A DNA stretch of 64,000 bases from Synechococcus sp. AG-673-F03 (GCA_003211205.1 QCTJ01000005.1:35237-99236); one strand, 5' to 3'; numbered from the stretch's first letter, positions 26,093-36,754 are shown. Notes: a model not told the origin generated them from the letters alone. Numbers and translations: made by a program.

Positions 26093-27094
26093 GTGACGGT
26101 CACACTGGCGGAGCTGGGTGAAGCGGAGCTAATCAGGCGGCTGGCCTGCTTTGCTCCGCCGGGTCAGCTCGCTGATGACACGTGCACCCTGGCCGCCGAC
26201 ACCCGGCAGCTGCTGGTGAACACCGACGTGCTTGTGGATGACATTCACTTCAGTGACCTCACCACAAGCCCAGCGGATGTGGGCTGGCGCGCGGTGGCAA
26301 CCAACCTGTCCGATTTGGCAGCCAGCGGCGCCGTTGCTGTGGACGGGATCACGGTGGCTCTGGTGGCACCAGGAAGCACCCCATGGAACTGGGTAGAGGG
26401 TCTCTACAGCGGTATCAGCGAAGCTCTCAACTGCTATGGAGGCATCCTGCTGGGAGGGGACTGCTCCTCAGGCAAGCAAAGACTGATCTCGGTGACTGCA
26501 CTCGGTCGACTCGGGCCGTTACGCCTTCATCGTGGTGATGCCTTTCCAGGCGACTGGCTCGTCACCAGCGGAGCCCATGGCCTAAGCCGTTTAGGGCTAG
26601 CACTGCTTCAAGGTGATCCGATTCTGGATGGCAACAGTGCACTGACGGACGCCCTTGAACACCAGGCCATCAGCCAACATCGCCGACCCAGACCCAGGCT
26701 GGATGCCTTGACCACGCTGCTCGAGAACAAACCAGAGCACTTGCCCTGGAGAGCGGCCGGCACCGACAGCAGCGACGGCCTTCTGGCGGCGGTGCAGGCT
26801 CTTTGCAACAGCAGTGAGTGCGGAGCTCAACTCACCTATGACTGGCTTCCGCGAGCGGAAGGCTGGCCCACTGGCGAGCTCTGGGATCAATGGTGCCTGA
26901 ACGGTGGCGAGGATTTTGAATTGGTTCTGAGTCTCCCAGCCTCCTGGGCCCAACGCTGGCTTGAACATCAACCGGCAAGCCGGCGCATCGGCTGCATCAC
27001 CACCGAAAGCAATCAGATCGTTTGGAGTGAGACCAAACGTCCTGTAACCGCTGCAGAGTTTGATCACTTCGGCTCTGCGCTGAATGATGCGTGA
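26093..27094 (+). CDS. thiL: Thiamine-monophosphate kinase
   Basis: 333 residues from GTG 26093. ThiL phosphorylates thiamine monophosphate to the active diphosphate. PurM-like fold with the metal sites in DTCTLAADTRQLLVNTDVLVDDIHF, the VGWRAVATNLSDLAASGA block, GGDCSSG and the later GTDSSDGLLAA. It starts 5 bases after the cyclophilin stop, so is cotranscribed with it. A terminator hairpin beyond the stop serves the convergent gap2. Confidence 0.95.
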   Translation: MTVTLAELGEAELIRRLACFAPPGQLADDTCTLAADTRQLLVNTDVLVDDIHFSDLTTSPADVGWRAVATNLSDLAASGAVAVDGITVALVAPGSTPWNWVEGLYSGISEALNCYGGILLGGDCSSGKQRLISVTALGRLGPLRLHRGDAFPGDWLVTSGAHGLSRLGLALLQGDPILDGNSALTDALEHQAISQHRRPRPRLDALTTLLENKPEHLPWRAAGTDSSDGLLAAVQALCNSSECGAQLTYDWLPRAEGWPTGELWDQWCLNGGEDFELVLSLPASWAQRWLEHQPASRRIGCITTESNQIVWSETKRPVTAAEFDHFGSALNDA

Positions 27095-27097
27095 CCC

Positions 27098-27125
27098 AAA
27101 AAAATCCCTCCCGCCGGGAGGGATT
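27098..27125 (-). terminator. Rho-independent terminator of gap2
   Basis: Perfect 10-base arms (AATCCCTCCC / GGGAGGGATT) with a 3-base loop at 27103-27125, followed on the minus strand by a run of Ts. The T-run is on the gap2 side only, so it terminates gap2 rather than thiL. Confidence 0.85.
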
Positions 27126-27146
27126 AAAGATCAGATCAAATCCTGA

Positions 27147-28172
27147 TCATTTCCAGTTCCTGGCCACCACCTCGGCGAGGTCCACAACCCTTTGGCTGTA
27201 GCCCCACTCGTTGTCGTACCAAGCGACGATCTTGAAGAAGTTGTCACCCATGGCAAGGGTCAGATCCGCGTCAAAGATGGTCGACTGATTGGTACCGGCG
27301 TAGTCACTGGACACCAGGGGCAGATCGCCGTACTTGATGATCTTGCTCATCGAGCCATCAGCAGCAGCCTTGAGGATCGACTTGATCTCATCCACGGAAG
27401 AGGCACGGGTGGACTCGAACACCAGGTCAACAGCTGAGACGTTCGGAGTCGGAACGCGCATGGCGATACCCGTGAACTTGCCTTTCACAGCGGGGTAAAC
27501 GAGAGCCACGGCTTGGGCTGCACCTGTGGAGGTGGGAACCATATTCACAGCAGCGGCACGGGCACGACGCAGATCGCGATGGTTGTTATCGAGAATCCGC
27601 TGGTCGCCTGTGTAGCTGTGAATCGTGGTCATCAGGCCACGGTTGATGCCGATCGACTGATCGATCACTTTCACCAAGGGGGCGAGGCAGTTGGTGGTGC
27701 AGCTGGCGTTGCTGAGGATGTCGAAATCTTCATGACGGTATTGGTCCTCATTCACACCAACCACGAATGTGCCGACCTTGGGGCCTTTACCGGGAGCGGT
27801 GAGAATCACCTTCTTGGCGCCGGCCTGAATGTGCATGCTGGCCTTTTCGTCGGTGTTGAACACACCGGTCGACTCAAGAACCAGATCCACCCCCCAATCC
27901 TTCCAAGGGCAATTGAGAGGGTTGCGGTCAGAGAAGAACTTCACCTGCTTGCCATTGACGATCATCGAGTCGTCAGTGGTTTCGATCTTCACGCTGGGGT
28001 CCAACTTGCCCAAGATTGAGTCGTAGGTCAGCAGGTGAGCGCTGGTCTTGGGGTCCGAGGTGGCATTAACGCCCACAACCTCGATGTCGGTGTCAGCGCC
28101 ACGGCTGATCCATCCCCGCATCACATTGCGACCGATTCGGCCGAATCCATTGATCGCAACGCGCAGAGTCAT
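27147..28172 (-). CDS. gap2: Glyceraldehyde-3-phosphate dehydrogenase (Gap2 type)
   Basis: 341 residues from ATG 28172, where [16 protein letters not shown] is the usual start. Catalytic Cys158 in [12 protein letters not shown], with the CO-side cofactor loop and the C-terminal [11 protein letters not shown] block intact. In cyanobacteria Gap2 is the Calvin-cycle enzyme using NADPH as well as NADH, regulated through CP12. The cofactor loop after residue 33 (GVNATSD) fits the dual-cofactor form. It ends at a strong terminator and begins opposite murC. Confidence 0.93.
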   Translation of the reverse strand: MTLRVAINGFGRIGRNVMRGWISRGADTDIEVVGVNATSDPKTSAHLLTYDSILGKLDPSVKIETTDDSMIVNGKQVKFFSDRNPLNCPWKDWGVDLVLESTGVFNTDEKASMHIQAGAKKVILTAPGKGPKVGTFVVGVNEDQYRHEDFDILSNASCTTNCLAPLVKVIDQSIGINRGLMTTIHSYTGDQRILDNNHRDLRRARAAAVNMVPTSTGAAQAVALVYPAVKGKFTGIAMRVPTPNVSAVDLVFESTRASSVDEIKSILKAAADGSMSKIIKYGDLPLVSSDYAGTNQSTIFDADLTLAMGDNFFKIVAWYDNEWGYSQRVVDLAEVVARNWK

Positions 28173-28207
28173 ATGAAGAGCGGACAATCCGCAGGGAATG
28201 GCCGCTG

Positions 28208-28237
28208 ATCATACAGAAATCGCTAATTTCCAATGAA
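28208..28237 (-). promoter_or_regulatory. Possible promoter of gap2
   Basis: On the minus strand TATGAT (28208-28213), preceded by TG one base before it, forms an extended -10 element about 36 bases before the gap2 start. A weak TTCATT lies 18 bases upstream. The other part of the 163-base divergent spacer holds a small inverted repeat, TCAGCA/TGCTGA, at 28296-28312. Confidence 0.35.
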
Positions 28238-28335
28238 TAAGGCCCGTCATCAAATTTTTGAGGGGGCTAGCGCGACAGTCTGCGCCAATTGGTGGTCAGC
28301 AGGAAATGCTGATTTAAGGTGCGCTTCCATGGCAT

Positions 28336-29793
28336 TTGTTCTTGAGCAGATCGCTTGACAGCCCTTCCTCGGTGCACTTCATCGGTGCAGGCGGAATCGG
28401 CATGTCTGCTCTGGCGAGAATTCTGCTAGGCCGCGGTCACCAGGTGAGTGGCTCCGACCGCAAGATGTCTGCAGCAATGGAAGCCCTGCAGGCGCTTGGG
28501 ATGGTGGCTTTCGCCTCACAGACTGCAAATAATTTTGATGAACTGAAAAAACGGGGTTTCGCCACGCCCTTAGTGGTGATCAGCAGCGCCATCCCGGACA
28601 GCAATCCCGAACTGGCCGCAGCCCGGCAATTGCAGCTGACTGTCTGGCACCGCTCCGACCTGCTCGCTGCCCTGATCGATCAACAGCCTTCGATCGCGGT
28701 CGCGGGTAGTCACGGCAAAACCACCACAAGCACAGTGGTCACGTCACTTCTTCACAGCGCTGGTGAAGACCCCACCGCTGTCATCGGTGGCATCGTTCCC
28801 TGCTATGGAAGCAACGGACATGCGGGTTCGGGCCGTCTGCTGGTGGCAGAAGCCGATGAATCCGATGGCTCTCTAGTGAAATTCAACGCAACCCTGGGAG
28901 TGATTACCAACCTGGAGCTGGATCACACCGATCACTACAGGGATCTTGATGACCTGATCACCACCATGCGGCGCTTCGCCGCCGGTTGCGGTCGACTGCT
29001 TGCCAATCAGGACGACCCGATTCTGAGCGAACACTTCCAAGCTGATGCCTGGTGGTCAGTGCAACGCAGCGACAATGTTGATTTCGCCGCTCTGCCGGTA
29101 GCCCTCGAAGGCGATCACACGGTTGCTGATCTCTATGAACAGGCTGAGTACGTCGGCCGAATCACGTTGCCGCTGCCAGGGCTGCACAATCTGAGCAATG
29201 CCCTGGGGGCTATCGCTGCTTGTCGCTTGGAGGGAATTCCTCTCGAGCGCCTGGTCACCCACCTCAACGAACTCAAGACACCTGGACGACGCTTCGACTA
29301 CCGCGGCGACTGGCAGGGACGTCTGGTAGTGGACGACTACGCCCATCACCCCAGTGAAGTGGCAGCGACCCTGGCGATGGCCGCTCTGATGGTGTCCAGT
29401 GGGCGAAGCCCAATGCCGCGAAGTCCAAAACGACTGTTGGCGGTCTTCCAACCGCATCGATATAGCCGTACACAGGAATTTCAGAACGAATTCGCGCTGG
29501 CGCTCTCCAACGTCGACATCCTTGTTCTGGCTCCGGTGTTTTCAGCGGGTGAAACTCCAATCCCCGGTGTCAGCAGCGAAGCCCTGGCATCGTGCATTCA
29601 GCAACACAGTGCCGATCAGACAGTTCTGGTGGCCGACACCATGGACGAACTGGCTGATCTGGTTCGGGAGCACAGCTGTGCTGATGACCTTGTGCTGGCG
29701 ATGGGAGCCGGTGATGTGAACAGTCTCTGGTCACGGCTGTCACCGAACGCATTGCAGGAGCAGACGTCATGTCAGTCGACACTGACAGCTTGA
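28336..29793 (+). CDS. murC: UDP-N-acetylmuramate--L-alanine ligase
   Basis: 485 residues from TTG 28336; TTG 28342 (MSRSLDS...) is equally plausible. MurC adds L-alanine to UDP-MurNAc in the cytoplasm. Visible: [17 protein letters not shown]-binding N-terminus, [13 protein letters not shown]-loop, EADESDGSL, the central-domain HTDHY block and DDYAHHPSE in the C-terminal domain. It overlaps murB by 25 bases in a cell-wall operon with translational coupling. Confidence 0.95.
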   Translation: MFLSRSLDSPSSVHFIGAGGIGMSALARILLGRGHQVSGSDRKMSAAMEALQALGMVAFASQTANNFDELKKRGFATPLVVISSAIPDSNPELAAARQLQLTVWHRSDLLAALIDQQPSIAVAGSHGKTTTSTVVTSLLHSAGEDPTAVIGGIVPCYGSNGHAGSGRLLVAEADESDGSLVKFNATLGVITNLELDHTDHYRDLDDLITTMRRFAAGCGRLLANQDDPILSEHFQADAWWSVQRSDNVDFAALPVALEGDHTVADLYEQAEYVGRITLPLPGLHNLSNALGAIAACRLEGIPLERLVTHLNELKTPGRRFDYRGDWQGRLVVDDYAHHPSEVAATLAMAALMVSSGRSPMPRSPKRLLAVFQPHRYSRTQEFQNEFALALSNVDILVLAPVFSAGETPIPGVSSEALASCIQQHSADQTVLVADTMDELADLVREHSCADDLVLAMGAGDVNSLWSRLSPNALQEQTSCQSTLTA

Positions 29794-30701
29794 GAGACCT
29801 GAAGGAACAGGGAATCCTGCAGGAGCAGGTGTCCCTGTCCCACTACACAACCTGGCGAGTTGGCGGACCTGCGCAGTGGCTAGCCGAACCGAATCAAGCC
29901 CAGCAGATTCCCACCCTGCTCCATTGGGCGATTAACGAAGGATTACCCGTCCGTGTGATCGGTGCAGGCTCCAATCTGCTGATTGCTGATGCAGGGCTTC
30001 CAGGACTCACTCTCTGCCTGAGACGGCTACAGGGACTTGATCTGGACGCCCAGACCGGCAGGGTGCGCGCAAGTTCTGGTGAACCGATCCCGACCCTGGC
30101 AAGGCGTGCGGCGAGAAAAGGATTACAAGGGCTGGAGTGGGCCGTGGGCATCCCTGGCACCGTGGGCGGAGCCGCTGTGATGAACGCAGGAGCCCAGGGT
30201 GGTTGTACCGCTGAGCGACTGCTCAGCGTGGATGTGGTGCCTCTGCAAGGCGATGATTTCAGGATCCGGAGGCTTGAACGGGAATCGCTCGATTTCGCTT
30301 ACCGCCACAGTGCTCTGCAGACCCAACCATTCCTGGTGGTGGCCGCCGAATTTCAGCTGGAAGCAGGTCATGATCCGGCTGAGCTGCAACAGCGCACCAG
30401 CGGAAATCTCAGCCATCGCACCAGCACCCAGCCTTACAAGCAACCGAGCTGTGGCAGCGTCTTTCGCAATCCAGAGCCTGCAAAGGCCGGTCGTTTGATC
30501 GAATGTCTTGGCCTGAAGGGCCGCCGTGTCGGTGGGGCACAGGTCTCTGAAGTGCACGCCAACTTCATTGTCAACACTGGAGGAGCCCGCGCTGCAGATA
30601 TCCGCAATCTGATTGGCTTGGTGCAACTGGAGGTGGCCGATGCCCACGGCATCCAGCTCCAGCCAGAAGTGAAACGACTGGGATTCGAGATCGCGGCCTA
30701 A
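29769..30701 (+). CDS. murB: UDP-N-acetylenolpyruvoylglucosamine reductase
   Basis: 310 residues. MurB reduces UDP-GlcNAc-enolpyruvate with NADPH and FAD to UDP-MurNAc. Type II form as shown by its length and by the [12 protein letters not shown] start; FAD-binding [21 protein letters not shown] with the catalytic-loop region, the catalytic Ser in CGSVFRNP, and EVHANFIVN near the end. It overlaps the end of murC and is followed by ybaB after 24 bases. Confidence 0.96.
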   Translation: MSVDTDSLRDLKEQGILQEQVSLSHYTTWRVGGPAQWLAEPNQAQQIPTLLHWAINEGLPVRVIGAGSNLLIADAGLPGLTLCLRRLQGLDLDAQTGRVRASSGEPIPTLARRAARKGLQGLEWAVGIPGTVGGAAVMNAGAQGGCTAERLLSVDVVPLQGDDFRIRRLERESLDFAYRHSALQTQPFLVVAAEFQLEAGHDPAELQQRTSGNLSHRTSTQPYKQPSCGSVFRNPEPAKAGRLIECLGLKGRRVGGAQVSEVHANFIVNTGGARAADIRNLIGLVQLEVADAHGIQLQPEVKRLGFEIAA

Positions 30702-30725
30702 CCTTTCGGTTCCTTCAGCGATGCC

Positions 30726-31067
30726 ATGGCCGGGTTCGGACTTCCCAATTTTGGACAGCTCACCGAAGCCTTCCGCAAGGCACAGCAGATCCAGCAAGAC
30801 GCTCAGAAACTGCAGGAAGAGCTCGATGCCATGGAGATCGAAGGCAGCAGCGAAGACGGCCGAGCCTGCATCTGGCTCTCCGGCAACCAGCAGCCCCTAC
30901 GTGTGAAGTTGGATCCCAGCCTGCTGAACGAAGGGCAAGAAGCCGCTGAAGCCGCCACACTCGCCGCACTTCAGTCGGCCTACGAACTCTCCACAGGAAC
31001 CATGAAGGAGCGAATGCAGGAGCTCACTGGCGGGCTCGATCTCAACCTGCCCGGAATGGGCGGCTGA
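30726..31067 (+). CDS. ebfC: YbaB/EbfC family nucleoid-associated protein
   Basis: 113 residues. N-terminal helix [25 protein letters not shown] and C-terminal [22 protein letters not shown] are the usual YbaB blocks; the start has a Gly/Phe stretch. YbaB dimers bind DNA with little sequence specificity. In other bacteria the gene follows dnaX or recR; here it follows murB. Its last 26 bases overlap the end of rsgA. Confidence 0.9.
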   Translation: MAGFGLPNFGQLTEAFRKAQQIQQDAQKLQEELDAMEIEGSSEDGRACIWLSGNQQPLRVKLDPSLLNEGQEAAEAATLAALQSAYELSTGTMKERMQELTGGLDLNLPGMGG

Positions 31068-31956
31068 TCTCAAGGAGCTCCTCCACAGCTTTGCGGTACA
31101 TGGGATAGCGCTCCCAGTCGCGAGTGACTCCACAACCCGGTTCATCCCGGTGCAAACAGTCACGAAAACGGCAGGGATGTTGATCAAGCTGGACACGCAG
31201 CTCTGGGAACAGCACTTCCAGATTGGACACATCATCCGGTAACTCCGGACGGTTGAACCCTGGAGTGTCAGCAACCCTGGAGCCAGGAGAGAACGCATGC
31301 AATTCCACATGACGCGTGGTGTGACGCCCCCTCTGCAGACGACCTGACACCGCACCCACCCGTAACGCCAGTCCTGGCAGGAGACCATTCAGCAACGAAC
31401 TCTTACCCACCCCCGAGGGGCCGCAAAGCACCGAGATCGGAACAGTCGCCAAGTGGGCGCGCAGTTCTTCCAGGCCCATTCCAGAACGAGTGGACACAAG
31501 AATCGGTTCGTAGCCCCAACCCTGCAGACGTTTGCGCAGTTGTAAAAGAGCATCGGCATCCAGCAGATCGCACTTGGTCAGCACGAGCAACACCTGCAAT
31601 CCGGTCTTCTCAGCCGTAAGCAGGAACCTGCTGACCTGATCGGCATCAAAAGCAGGTTGCTCAACGGCGACCGCCACCAGGACGCAGGAGGCGTTGGCCA
31701 CGGGAGGACGAACCAGAAAACTGCTTCGAGGTTCCACCTCTGCAACCACGGCCCTGGCGTGATCACAGTCAATGGCTTCCACACGCACACGGTCACCCAC
31801 GTGGACCGCAGCACCGCGATGGTTCAGCCGGGTGCGACGCGTGCAAAGCAGACGGGGAGGAACATCGACAGGTGGAGCCTCCAGCTCCACCTCGAGGTAG
31901 TTGGCCTGCAGTGCAACGACCATGCCCGGATGCAGCTCAGGGCTAATCACCGGCAC
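31042..31956 (-). CDS. rsgA: Ribosome small subunit-dependent GTPase A
   Basis: 304 residues. OB-fold N-terminus, then the circularly permuted GTPase order typical of RsgA/YjeQ: TKCDL (G4) before GPSGVGKSS (G1) and [10 protein letters not shown] (G3), then the Cys/His zinc cluster ([14 protein letters not shown]) in the C-terminal domain. RsgA checks late 30S maturation. It is the last gene of the grpE-dnaJ-tusA-rsgA run, overlapping tusA by 14 bases. Confidence 0.95.
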   Translation of the reverse strand: MPVISPELHPGMVVALQANYLEVELEAPPVDVPPRLLCTRRTRLNHRGAAVHVGDRVRVEAIDCDHARAVVAEVEPRSSFLVRPPVANASCVLVAVAVEQPAFDADQVSRFLLTAEKTGLQVLLVLTKCDLLDADALLQLRKRLQGWGYEPILVSTRSGMGLEELRAHLATVPISVLCGPSGVGKSSLLNGLLPGLALRVGAVSGRLQRGRHTTRHVELHAFSPGSRVADTPGFNRPELPDDVSNLEVLFPELRVQLDQHPCRFRDCLHRDEPGCGVTRDWERYPMYRKAVEELLEISRPFRAG

Positions 31957-32191
31957 AGATCACCTTCAACCGCACCTGAACATCCGAGAGATGCTCCACA
32001 TGGACCTGATGGCCATCACGGCGCAGTCCTGGAACCACCATCTCCTCCGGCTCACCAGGATCGAGATCCACCTGAAGGCATTGACCGGCAGTCATGCTCT
32101 CAAGCGTGAGCCGACAACGAATGAAATTGAGCGGACAAGGCGTCCCACAGAGATCGAGCTGACGATCGGGGAGACGCTCCGTCATGGTCAA
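31943..32191 (-). CDS. tusA: TusA-family sulfurtransferase
   Basis: 82 residues. The SirA/TusA fold is recognisable by the [21 protein letters not shown] block, where Cys19 in the Cys-Pro pair is the sulfur carrier, followed by alternating strand and helix. TusA-like proteins relay persulfide sulfur, for example to tRNA thiolation or molybdenum cofactor enzymes; the partner here is not visible. Its ATG overlaps the dnaJ stop (ATGA), and it overlaps rsgA by 14 bases. Confidence 0.85.
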   Translation of the reverse strand: MTMTERLPDRQLDLCGTPCPLNFIRCRLTLESMTAGQCLQVDLDPGEPEEMVVPGLRRDGHQVHVEHLSDVQVRLKVICAGD

Positions 32192-33318
32192 CGCTGTCCG
32201 AACAGACGCGCAAACAGGCCACTCTTGTGGTGATGGTGCTGCTCTCCCCTGGCGGAATGATGACCAGCCAACTCCTCGAGCAGTCCCTTCTCCTCAGTGT
32301 TGAGACGGGTGGGGAGCTTCACATTCACAGTGATGCGTTGATTGCCACGGGCCACAGGGTTGCCCAGCTTGGGAATGCCCTTGTTGTCCAAAGTGAGAAC
32401 GGCATTGGGTTGCGTTCCGGCAGGAATCTCGAGGCTGGTCGGACCGTCCACGGTGTCCACTTCGATGGTGTCACCGAGAATCGCCTGGAGGTAGCTCACT
32501 TTCACTTCGGAGTGGACCGTCAATCCATCCCTCTGCAACGACGGGTGGGGTTTAACGGTCAGGAACACATACAAGTCGCCAGAGGGACCACCGCGTAAGC
32601 CAGCATTACCCTCACCGGTCACCCTGAGACGGGTACCGGTGTCAACACCCGCAGGAATATTGATCCGCAACTTCTTGCGCACCTGAGTGACACCCTGACC
32701 GCCACAGGCAGTGCAGGGATCAGCAATCACCTGACCACTGCCATTGCAGCTGGGACATTCCGCCACCTGGGTGAAACTGCCGAAAGGGGTCCTGGTTGCA
32801 CGGCGCACCTGGCCAACACCTCCACAGGTCGAGCAGGTGGTGGGGCCACTGCCGCTCTTGGCCCCACTGCCGGAGCATGTGCTGCAGGTTTCCAAATGAG
32901 GAACACGAATTTCCCGCTCCTGTCCGAACACCCCCTGCTCAAAGTCGATAGTGAGGTCGTAGCGCAGGTCATCTCCCTGCTGAGGTCCGCGACGGCGTTG
33001 CTGACGACCACCACCGGCGGCCCCACCGAACCCGCTGAAGAAAGTTTCAAAAATATCGGCGAAACCACCCATGTCGCCCATGTCAGGCATGCCAGCAGCG
33101 CCACCGAGGCCCGCCTCACCAAATTGGTCGTAACGACCACGGGTCTGGGGGTCACTGAGAACCTCGTAGGCACGACCGATCTCTTTGAAGCGATCCTCTG
33201 CGCCGGGTTCTTTGTTGATGTCGGGGTGATATTGGCGCGCCAGCCGCCTATAGGCCCGTTTGAGGGTGTCGGCATCAGCGTCCCTGCTGACTCCGAGCAG
33301 CTCGTAATAATCGGCCAT
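32188..33318 (-). CDS. dnaJ: Chaperone DnaJ
   Basis: 376 residues, type I DnaJ: J domain with HPD in YHPDINKE (about residues 30-36), a Gly/Phe-rich linker (about 75-110), four CxxCxGxG zinc motifs (about 140-215) and the C-terminal substrate-binding domains. It stimulates DnaK ATPase. grpE lies 42 bases upstream in the same direction. The His-rich tail HHHHK near the C-terminus is notable. Confidence 0.96.
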   Translation of the reverse strand: MADYYELLGVSRDADADTLKRAYRRLARQYHPDINKEPGAEDRFKEIGRAYEVLSDPQTRGRYDQFGEAGLGGAAGMPDMGDMGGFADIFETFFSGFGGAAGGGRQQRRRGPQQGDDLRYDLTIDFEQGVFGQEREIRVPHLETCSTCSGSGAKSGSGPTTCSTCGGVGQVRRATRTPFGSFTQVAECPSCNGSGQVIADPCTACGGQGVTQVRKKLRINIPAGVDTGTRLRVTGEGNAGLRGGPSGDLYVFLTVKPHPSLQRDGLTVHSEVKVSYLQAILGDTIEVDTVDGPTSLEIPAGTQPNAVLTLDNKGIPKLGNPVARGNQRITVNVKLPTRLNTEEKGLLEELAGHHSARGEQHHHHKSGLFARLFGQR

Positions 33319-33360
33319 CAGCTGGGCGTCCCGAAGATCACAGTAAAAGCAGAGGTCTGA

Positions 33361-34098
33361 TCAACCGTTGGCATCTCCCGAAGCCTCCCCTTCAGACGCG
33401 ACCTCGGCATCAGAGCTGGACGTCTCGCTGGCGGGAGCCTGTTGCGGGCCAGGCCCCATCGACACCTTGACCATGGCGTGACGCAGGACGCGGCCATCGA
33501 GGTGATAGCCGCGCTGCAGCTCCTCAATTACCACATCTTCGGAATATTCCTCACTGGGCTCACGCAGCACCGCCTCGTGCAGGGTTGGATCAAACTCCTG
33601 GCCGACCACTCGCATCGGAGCAACACCCAGCTGTTTGAGCACCTCAACCAGCTGTTTGTAGAGCCCCTGATAGCTGCGGTGAAGTCCCTGGGCTTCTTCC
33701 GTCTGAGGATCGAGCTGCTGACGAGCACGCTCGAAATTATCCACGACGGGGAGGATTTCGCTGAGGGTGCTGCAGATGAGCTGCAGCTTGAGGTCATCCT
33801 GATCGCGACTCTGACGCTTGCGGAAGTTGTCGAAGTCGGCAGCGATGCGCACGTACTGACCGCGCAACACCTCATGCTCCTCTCTGAGTGCGGAGTGCTC
33901 CTTCTCCAGCTGCTCAAGACGGGCCTCGTTGTCGACGGACTGGGTCCCTGACTCCGATTCGGCTGCGCCTTCAGCGGACGCTGCCTCATCCACGACTGGT
34001 GTCGTGTCCAGAGTTTCGTTTGGCGTCACAGCAGATTGCTCGCCGTCGGAACCCGCCGACGACGGATCCTGCGCTGGGGTGGAAGCATCGCCACTCAT
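33361..34098 (-). CDS. grpE: Nucleotide exchange factor GrpE
   Basis: 245 residues from ATG 34098. Long acidic, low-complexity N-terminus (about 1-75), then a coiled-coil ([35 protein letters not shown]) and the beta-wing domain ending [10 protein letters not shown]. GrpE exchanges nucleotide on DnaK and senses heat. It is the first gene of the chaperone run and is followed by a Ser/Glu-rich C-tail of about 25 residues beyond the usual end. dnaK is not adjacent. Confidence 0.95.
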   Translation of the reverse strand: MSGDASTPAQDPSSAGSDGEQSAVTPNETLDTTPVVDEAASAEGAAESESGTQSVDNEARLEQLEKEHSALREEHEVLRGQYVRIAADFDNFRKRQSRDQDDLKLQLICSTLSEILPVVDNFERARQQLDPQTEEAQGLHRSYQGLYKQLVEVLKQLGVAPMRVVGQEFDPTLHEAVLREPSEEYSEDVVIEELQRGYHLDGRVLRHAMVKVSMGPGPQQAPASETSSSDAEVASEGEASGDANG

Positions 34099-34193
34099 GC
34101 TGACCGGTTGCGAATTCACGTTTGGACATGTTGATAGGTGAGGCAGTCCTCCCACAAGCGGGGGAAGCCCGCACCTTTCTGCGACTTTGATCC

Positions 34194-35009
34194 GTGAGCG
34201 AAGACCGCCGGCATCTGGAACTGGAACTGGAACTGCTTCTTCAAAGGTCTATTCCAGGCAAGCTCGGCATCGCTGATGAACCGGTTCTGCTCGAAGAACT
34301 GGAAACAATGGGATTTGATCCTGTCCGTCATGCCGCGCTTGCCGACAGCCTGACGCAGCTGCTCAGCAAGAAATCCGCTGTCAGCGACGAAGCTCCGCAC
34401 GGGGAACCGGCGATCGCGGAACCATCGCAGCGATCCAACGCCGTCGTCGTAACCAACAGCCAGACCTCGGCTCCGGAAGGTTCAGAAACCGAAAGCGTGG
34501 CTGAAACAGCCATCTCCTACCTGAAAGATTTCACAGTCGACGGGGTGCTGGAAGCCGATGCCGATGAGAAGGATGCCGACTCCTCGAAACCGCAGGATCT
34601 TGAATCCGGCCTCAACGATGCAGAACGCTCGCCCGTGATCGATCTGGTGGATCGCATCCTGATGCAGGCCCTTGAACTGGGTGCCAGCGACATCCATGTG
34701 GAACCTCAGCAAGCCAGACTTCAACTGCGCTTCCGTCAGGACGGAGTGCTGCTGAGCACGGCGCTGACGCGGCAGAAAGTGTTACCCGACATGGCCCTGA
34801 GCATGTTGTCGATCGGCGAGGAGACCGGCGAAATGTACCGGATGCTCAGCAAGGTGGCCGACTTCTACGAAGACGAGGTGTCGGCCTCAGTGAAAGCACT
34901 CACCTCAATGCTGGAGCCGGCGATGATCGTGGTGGTGGGTGGCATCGTTGATTCGATCCTGTTGGCAATGTATCTGCCGATGTTCAGCGTGTTTGATCAG
35001 ATTCAGTAG
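34194..35009 (+). pseudogene. pilB/pilC: PilB-PilC fusion remnant (type IV pilus locus scar)
   Basis: A 271-residue open frame joining two pilus proteins. Residues 1-184 match the N-terminus of the PilB/GspE assembly ATPase, up to PVIDLVDRILMQALELGASDIHVEPQQ, but the frame leaves PilB before Walker A. From about residue 186 the sequence is the C-terminus of the inner-membrane protein PilC/GspF: a LSxALxRQKVLP start, the IGEETGEM block, LTSMLEPAMIVVVGG and a last membrane helix ending YLPMF. The rest of PilB, all of PilT and about the first three quarters of PilC are missing. The junction (about 34743-34757) is in frame, so a fusion protein could still be made, but no ATPase or complete platform can result. 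It overlaps the convergent flavoprotein gene by 26 bases. Confidence 0.85.
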
Positions 35010-36273
35010 CGAGCAGCTGGGATTCGGCATCGGCGATCGCCTGTCCAGCCAGCCAGCCGCCACTCCAACAAGCCTGGAAGTTGAATCCACCGGTGACACC
35101 ATCCACATCCAGCAGCTCACCGGCCACATAGAGCCCTGGACAGCGATGACTTTCCATCGTGGCCAGATTCACCTCGCCCAGGGCGACTCCACCAGCAGTG
35201 ACGAACTCCTCACCAAATGGGCCCCGGCCCTGAATCTGCAGGCGCTGAGCGCAGAGACTATCGACCAGCTGGCGCTCAGCCTTTAACGGCAGATCCGCCC
35301 ATCGGCGCTCACCATCCACAGCGACGGCAGACAGAAAGGCCTGCCACAAACGACGCGGCATGTGCTCGAAGGGATTGGCCGATGAGAGCGTGCGCCGGGC
35401 CTTGTCGAGACGCCACTGACTCAGCCTCTGCTCCACACCCTGGCGGCCCAAGCCCCCACTCCAGTCCACCTTCAGTTCTCCCTTGTAGTGGCTGTCGTGA
35501 AGAGCCCGAGCGGCAAATGCGGAAAGTCGCAGCGTTGCGGGACCACTGAGTCCTCGGTGGGTGATCAGGATCCGACCGGTTTGCCTGAAGCGCTGATCCC
35601 CGAGCTTCAGATCAAGGCTCACATTATCAACGGCAATACCACTGCAGGCGGCAAGTGCTTTGGACTGCAGCGACAGGCTGAACAACGAGGGAACCGGCGG
35701 CACCACGTGATGACCGAGGGACTCCGCCAGCTTTCGACCACTGGGATGACCACCGGTGGCCAGCATCACTTTGCGAGCCTGCAATGGCTGATCAAGCCCC
35801 CGCCCATCAACCACAAAACCACCCTCCCTCTGCACCTCAACCCGCTGCACCATCACCTTGGTCAACAGCTGCACGCCCACCCCAGTCGCGGCGTTCTGCA
35901 AGCAGTGGATCACCGCCTCCGAACGGTTCTGCTGCGGAAACATGCGACCGTCTGGTTCCTCAATGAGGGTGAGGCCATGCTCATCAAACCAGGCGATCGC
36001 ATCACCACAGGCGAAACGACTGAATGGACCCCGCAATGGTCGACTGCCACGGGGGTAATGGCTAGACAGTTCAACTGGATCCCAGCAGGCATGCGTGACA
36101 TTGCAGCGGCCACCACCACTGATGCGCACCTTCTGAAGTGGCTCCGGCGTGGCCTCCAGCACCACAACCTCGCTCACACCGTGCTCAGCAGCAGTGATCG
36201 CTGCCATATAACCGGCAGGACCACCACCGATCACGATCAGATCAAGCGGCCTGGAAGCGCAGAGAGACTCCAT
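34984..36273 (-). CDS. NAD(P)/FAD-dependent oxidoreductase (BaiN/YhiN family)
   Basis: 429 residues from ATG 36273, which removes an N-terminal extension lying inside msrB. FAD dinucleotide loop VIGGGPAGYMAA near residue 11, the family block KVRISGGGRCNVTH, ATGG near residue 190, and a C-terminal ATG/GG block (VAGELLDVDGVTGGFNFQ). HI0933-type flavoproteins have unclear physiological substrates. It overlaps the end of msrB by 32 bases, so both are cotranscribed. Confidence 0.85.
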   Translation of the reverse strand: MESLCASRPLDLIVIGGGPAGYMAAITAAEHGVSEVVVLEATPEPLQKVRISGGGRCNVTHACWDPVELSSHYPRGSRPLRGPFSRFACGDAIAWFDEHGLTLIEEPDGRMFPQQNRSEAVIHCLQNAATGVGVQLLTKVMVQRVEVQREGGFVVDGRGLDQPLQARKVMLATGGHPSGRKLAESLGHHVVPPVPSLFSLSLQSKALAACSGIAVDNVSLDLKLGDQRFRQTGRILITHRGLSGPATLRLSAFAARALHDSHYKGELKVDWSGGLGRQGVEQRLSQWRLDKARRTLSSANPFEHMPRRLWQAFLSAVAVDGERRWADLPLKAERQLVDSLCAQRLQIQGRGPFGEEFVTAGGVALGEVNLATMESHRCPGLYVAGELLDVDGVTGGFNFQACWSGGWLAGQAIADAESQLLATESDQTR

Positions 36274-36754
36274 TGTTGCAGTAGCGCTTGCCGGTGGGCC
36301 TTGGACCGTCATTGAACACATGACCCTGGTGGCCGCCACAGCGGCTGCAGTGGTATTCCGTGCGCGGAACAATCAACTTGAAATCTACTTTCGTGTCGAT
36401 GGCATCTGGCAGGGGCTGCCAGAAGCTTGGCCAACCCGTGCCACTGTCGAACTTGGCCTGCGATGAGAACAACGAAAGATCGCAACCCGCACAGTGATAG
36501 ATACCGGATCTCTTCTCGCTGTTGAGCTCACTGGTGAACGGGGGTTCGGTGCCTTCCCTGCGAAGTACCTGATACGAATCCGACGACAAAAGTTTCTTCC
36601 ATTCCTGGTCAGAAAGATCCCACTTCGAATCCGACGCATCAGAAGCAGCGGAAACCTGCTTGGGAGCCTGGAAAACACCAACCAGCCCTGAAACCGTGGC
36701 GAACAGCATGGATCGCCTACTCAACAGCCACTTTTCGAAGGTGGAGGGCATCAC
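36242..36754 (-). CDS. msrB: Exported peptide-methionine (R)-S-oxide reductase
   Basis: 170 residues. A twin-arginine-like leader (LSRRSMLFATVSGL) with cleavage near VSAAS precedes the MsrB domain (about 45-168). Zinc-binding pairs C88/C91 and C136/C139 are present, the catalytic Cys159 sits in RYCNNGVSL, and FDSGTGWPSF and HCSRCGGHQGHVF are intact. MsrB repairs methionine-R-sulfoxide. The leader implies periplasm or thylakoid lumen rather than cytoplasm. Overlaps the BaiN-type gene. Confidence 0.93.
   Translation of the reverse strand: MMPSTFEKWLLSRRSMLFATVSGLVGVFQAPKQVSAASDASDSKWDLSDQEWKKLLSSDSYQVLRREGTEPPFTSELNSEKRSGIYHCAGCDLSLFSSQAKFDSGTGWPSFWQPLPDAIDTKVDFKLIVPRTEYHCSRCGGHQGHVFNDGPRPTGKRYCNNGVSLRFQAA

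Noticed and set aside
27103..27125. Terminator assigned to thiL
   Set aside because: The T-run lies only on the minus-strand side, so it belongs to gap2.
34194..34742. Functional PilB ATPase
   Set aside because: The frame ends its PilB similarity before Walker A, Walker B and the Asp/His boxes.
35488..36315. Plus-strand open frame of 275 codons opposite the BaiN-type gene
   Set aside because: Composition is His/Thr/Gln-rich without structure, typical of an antisense shadow.
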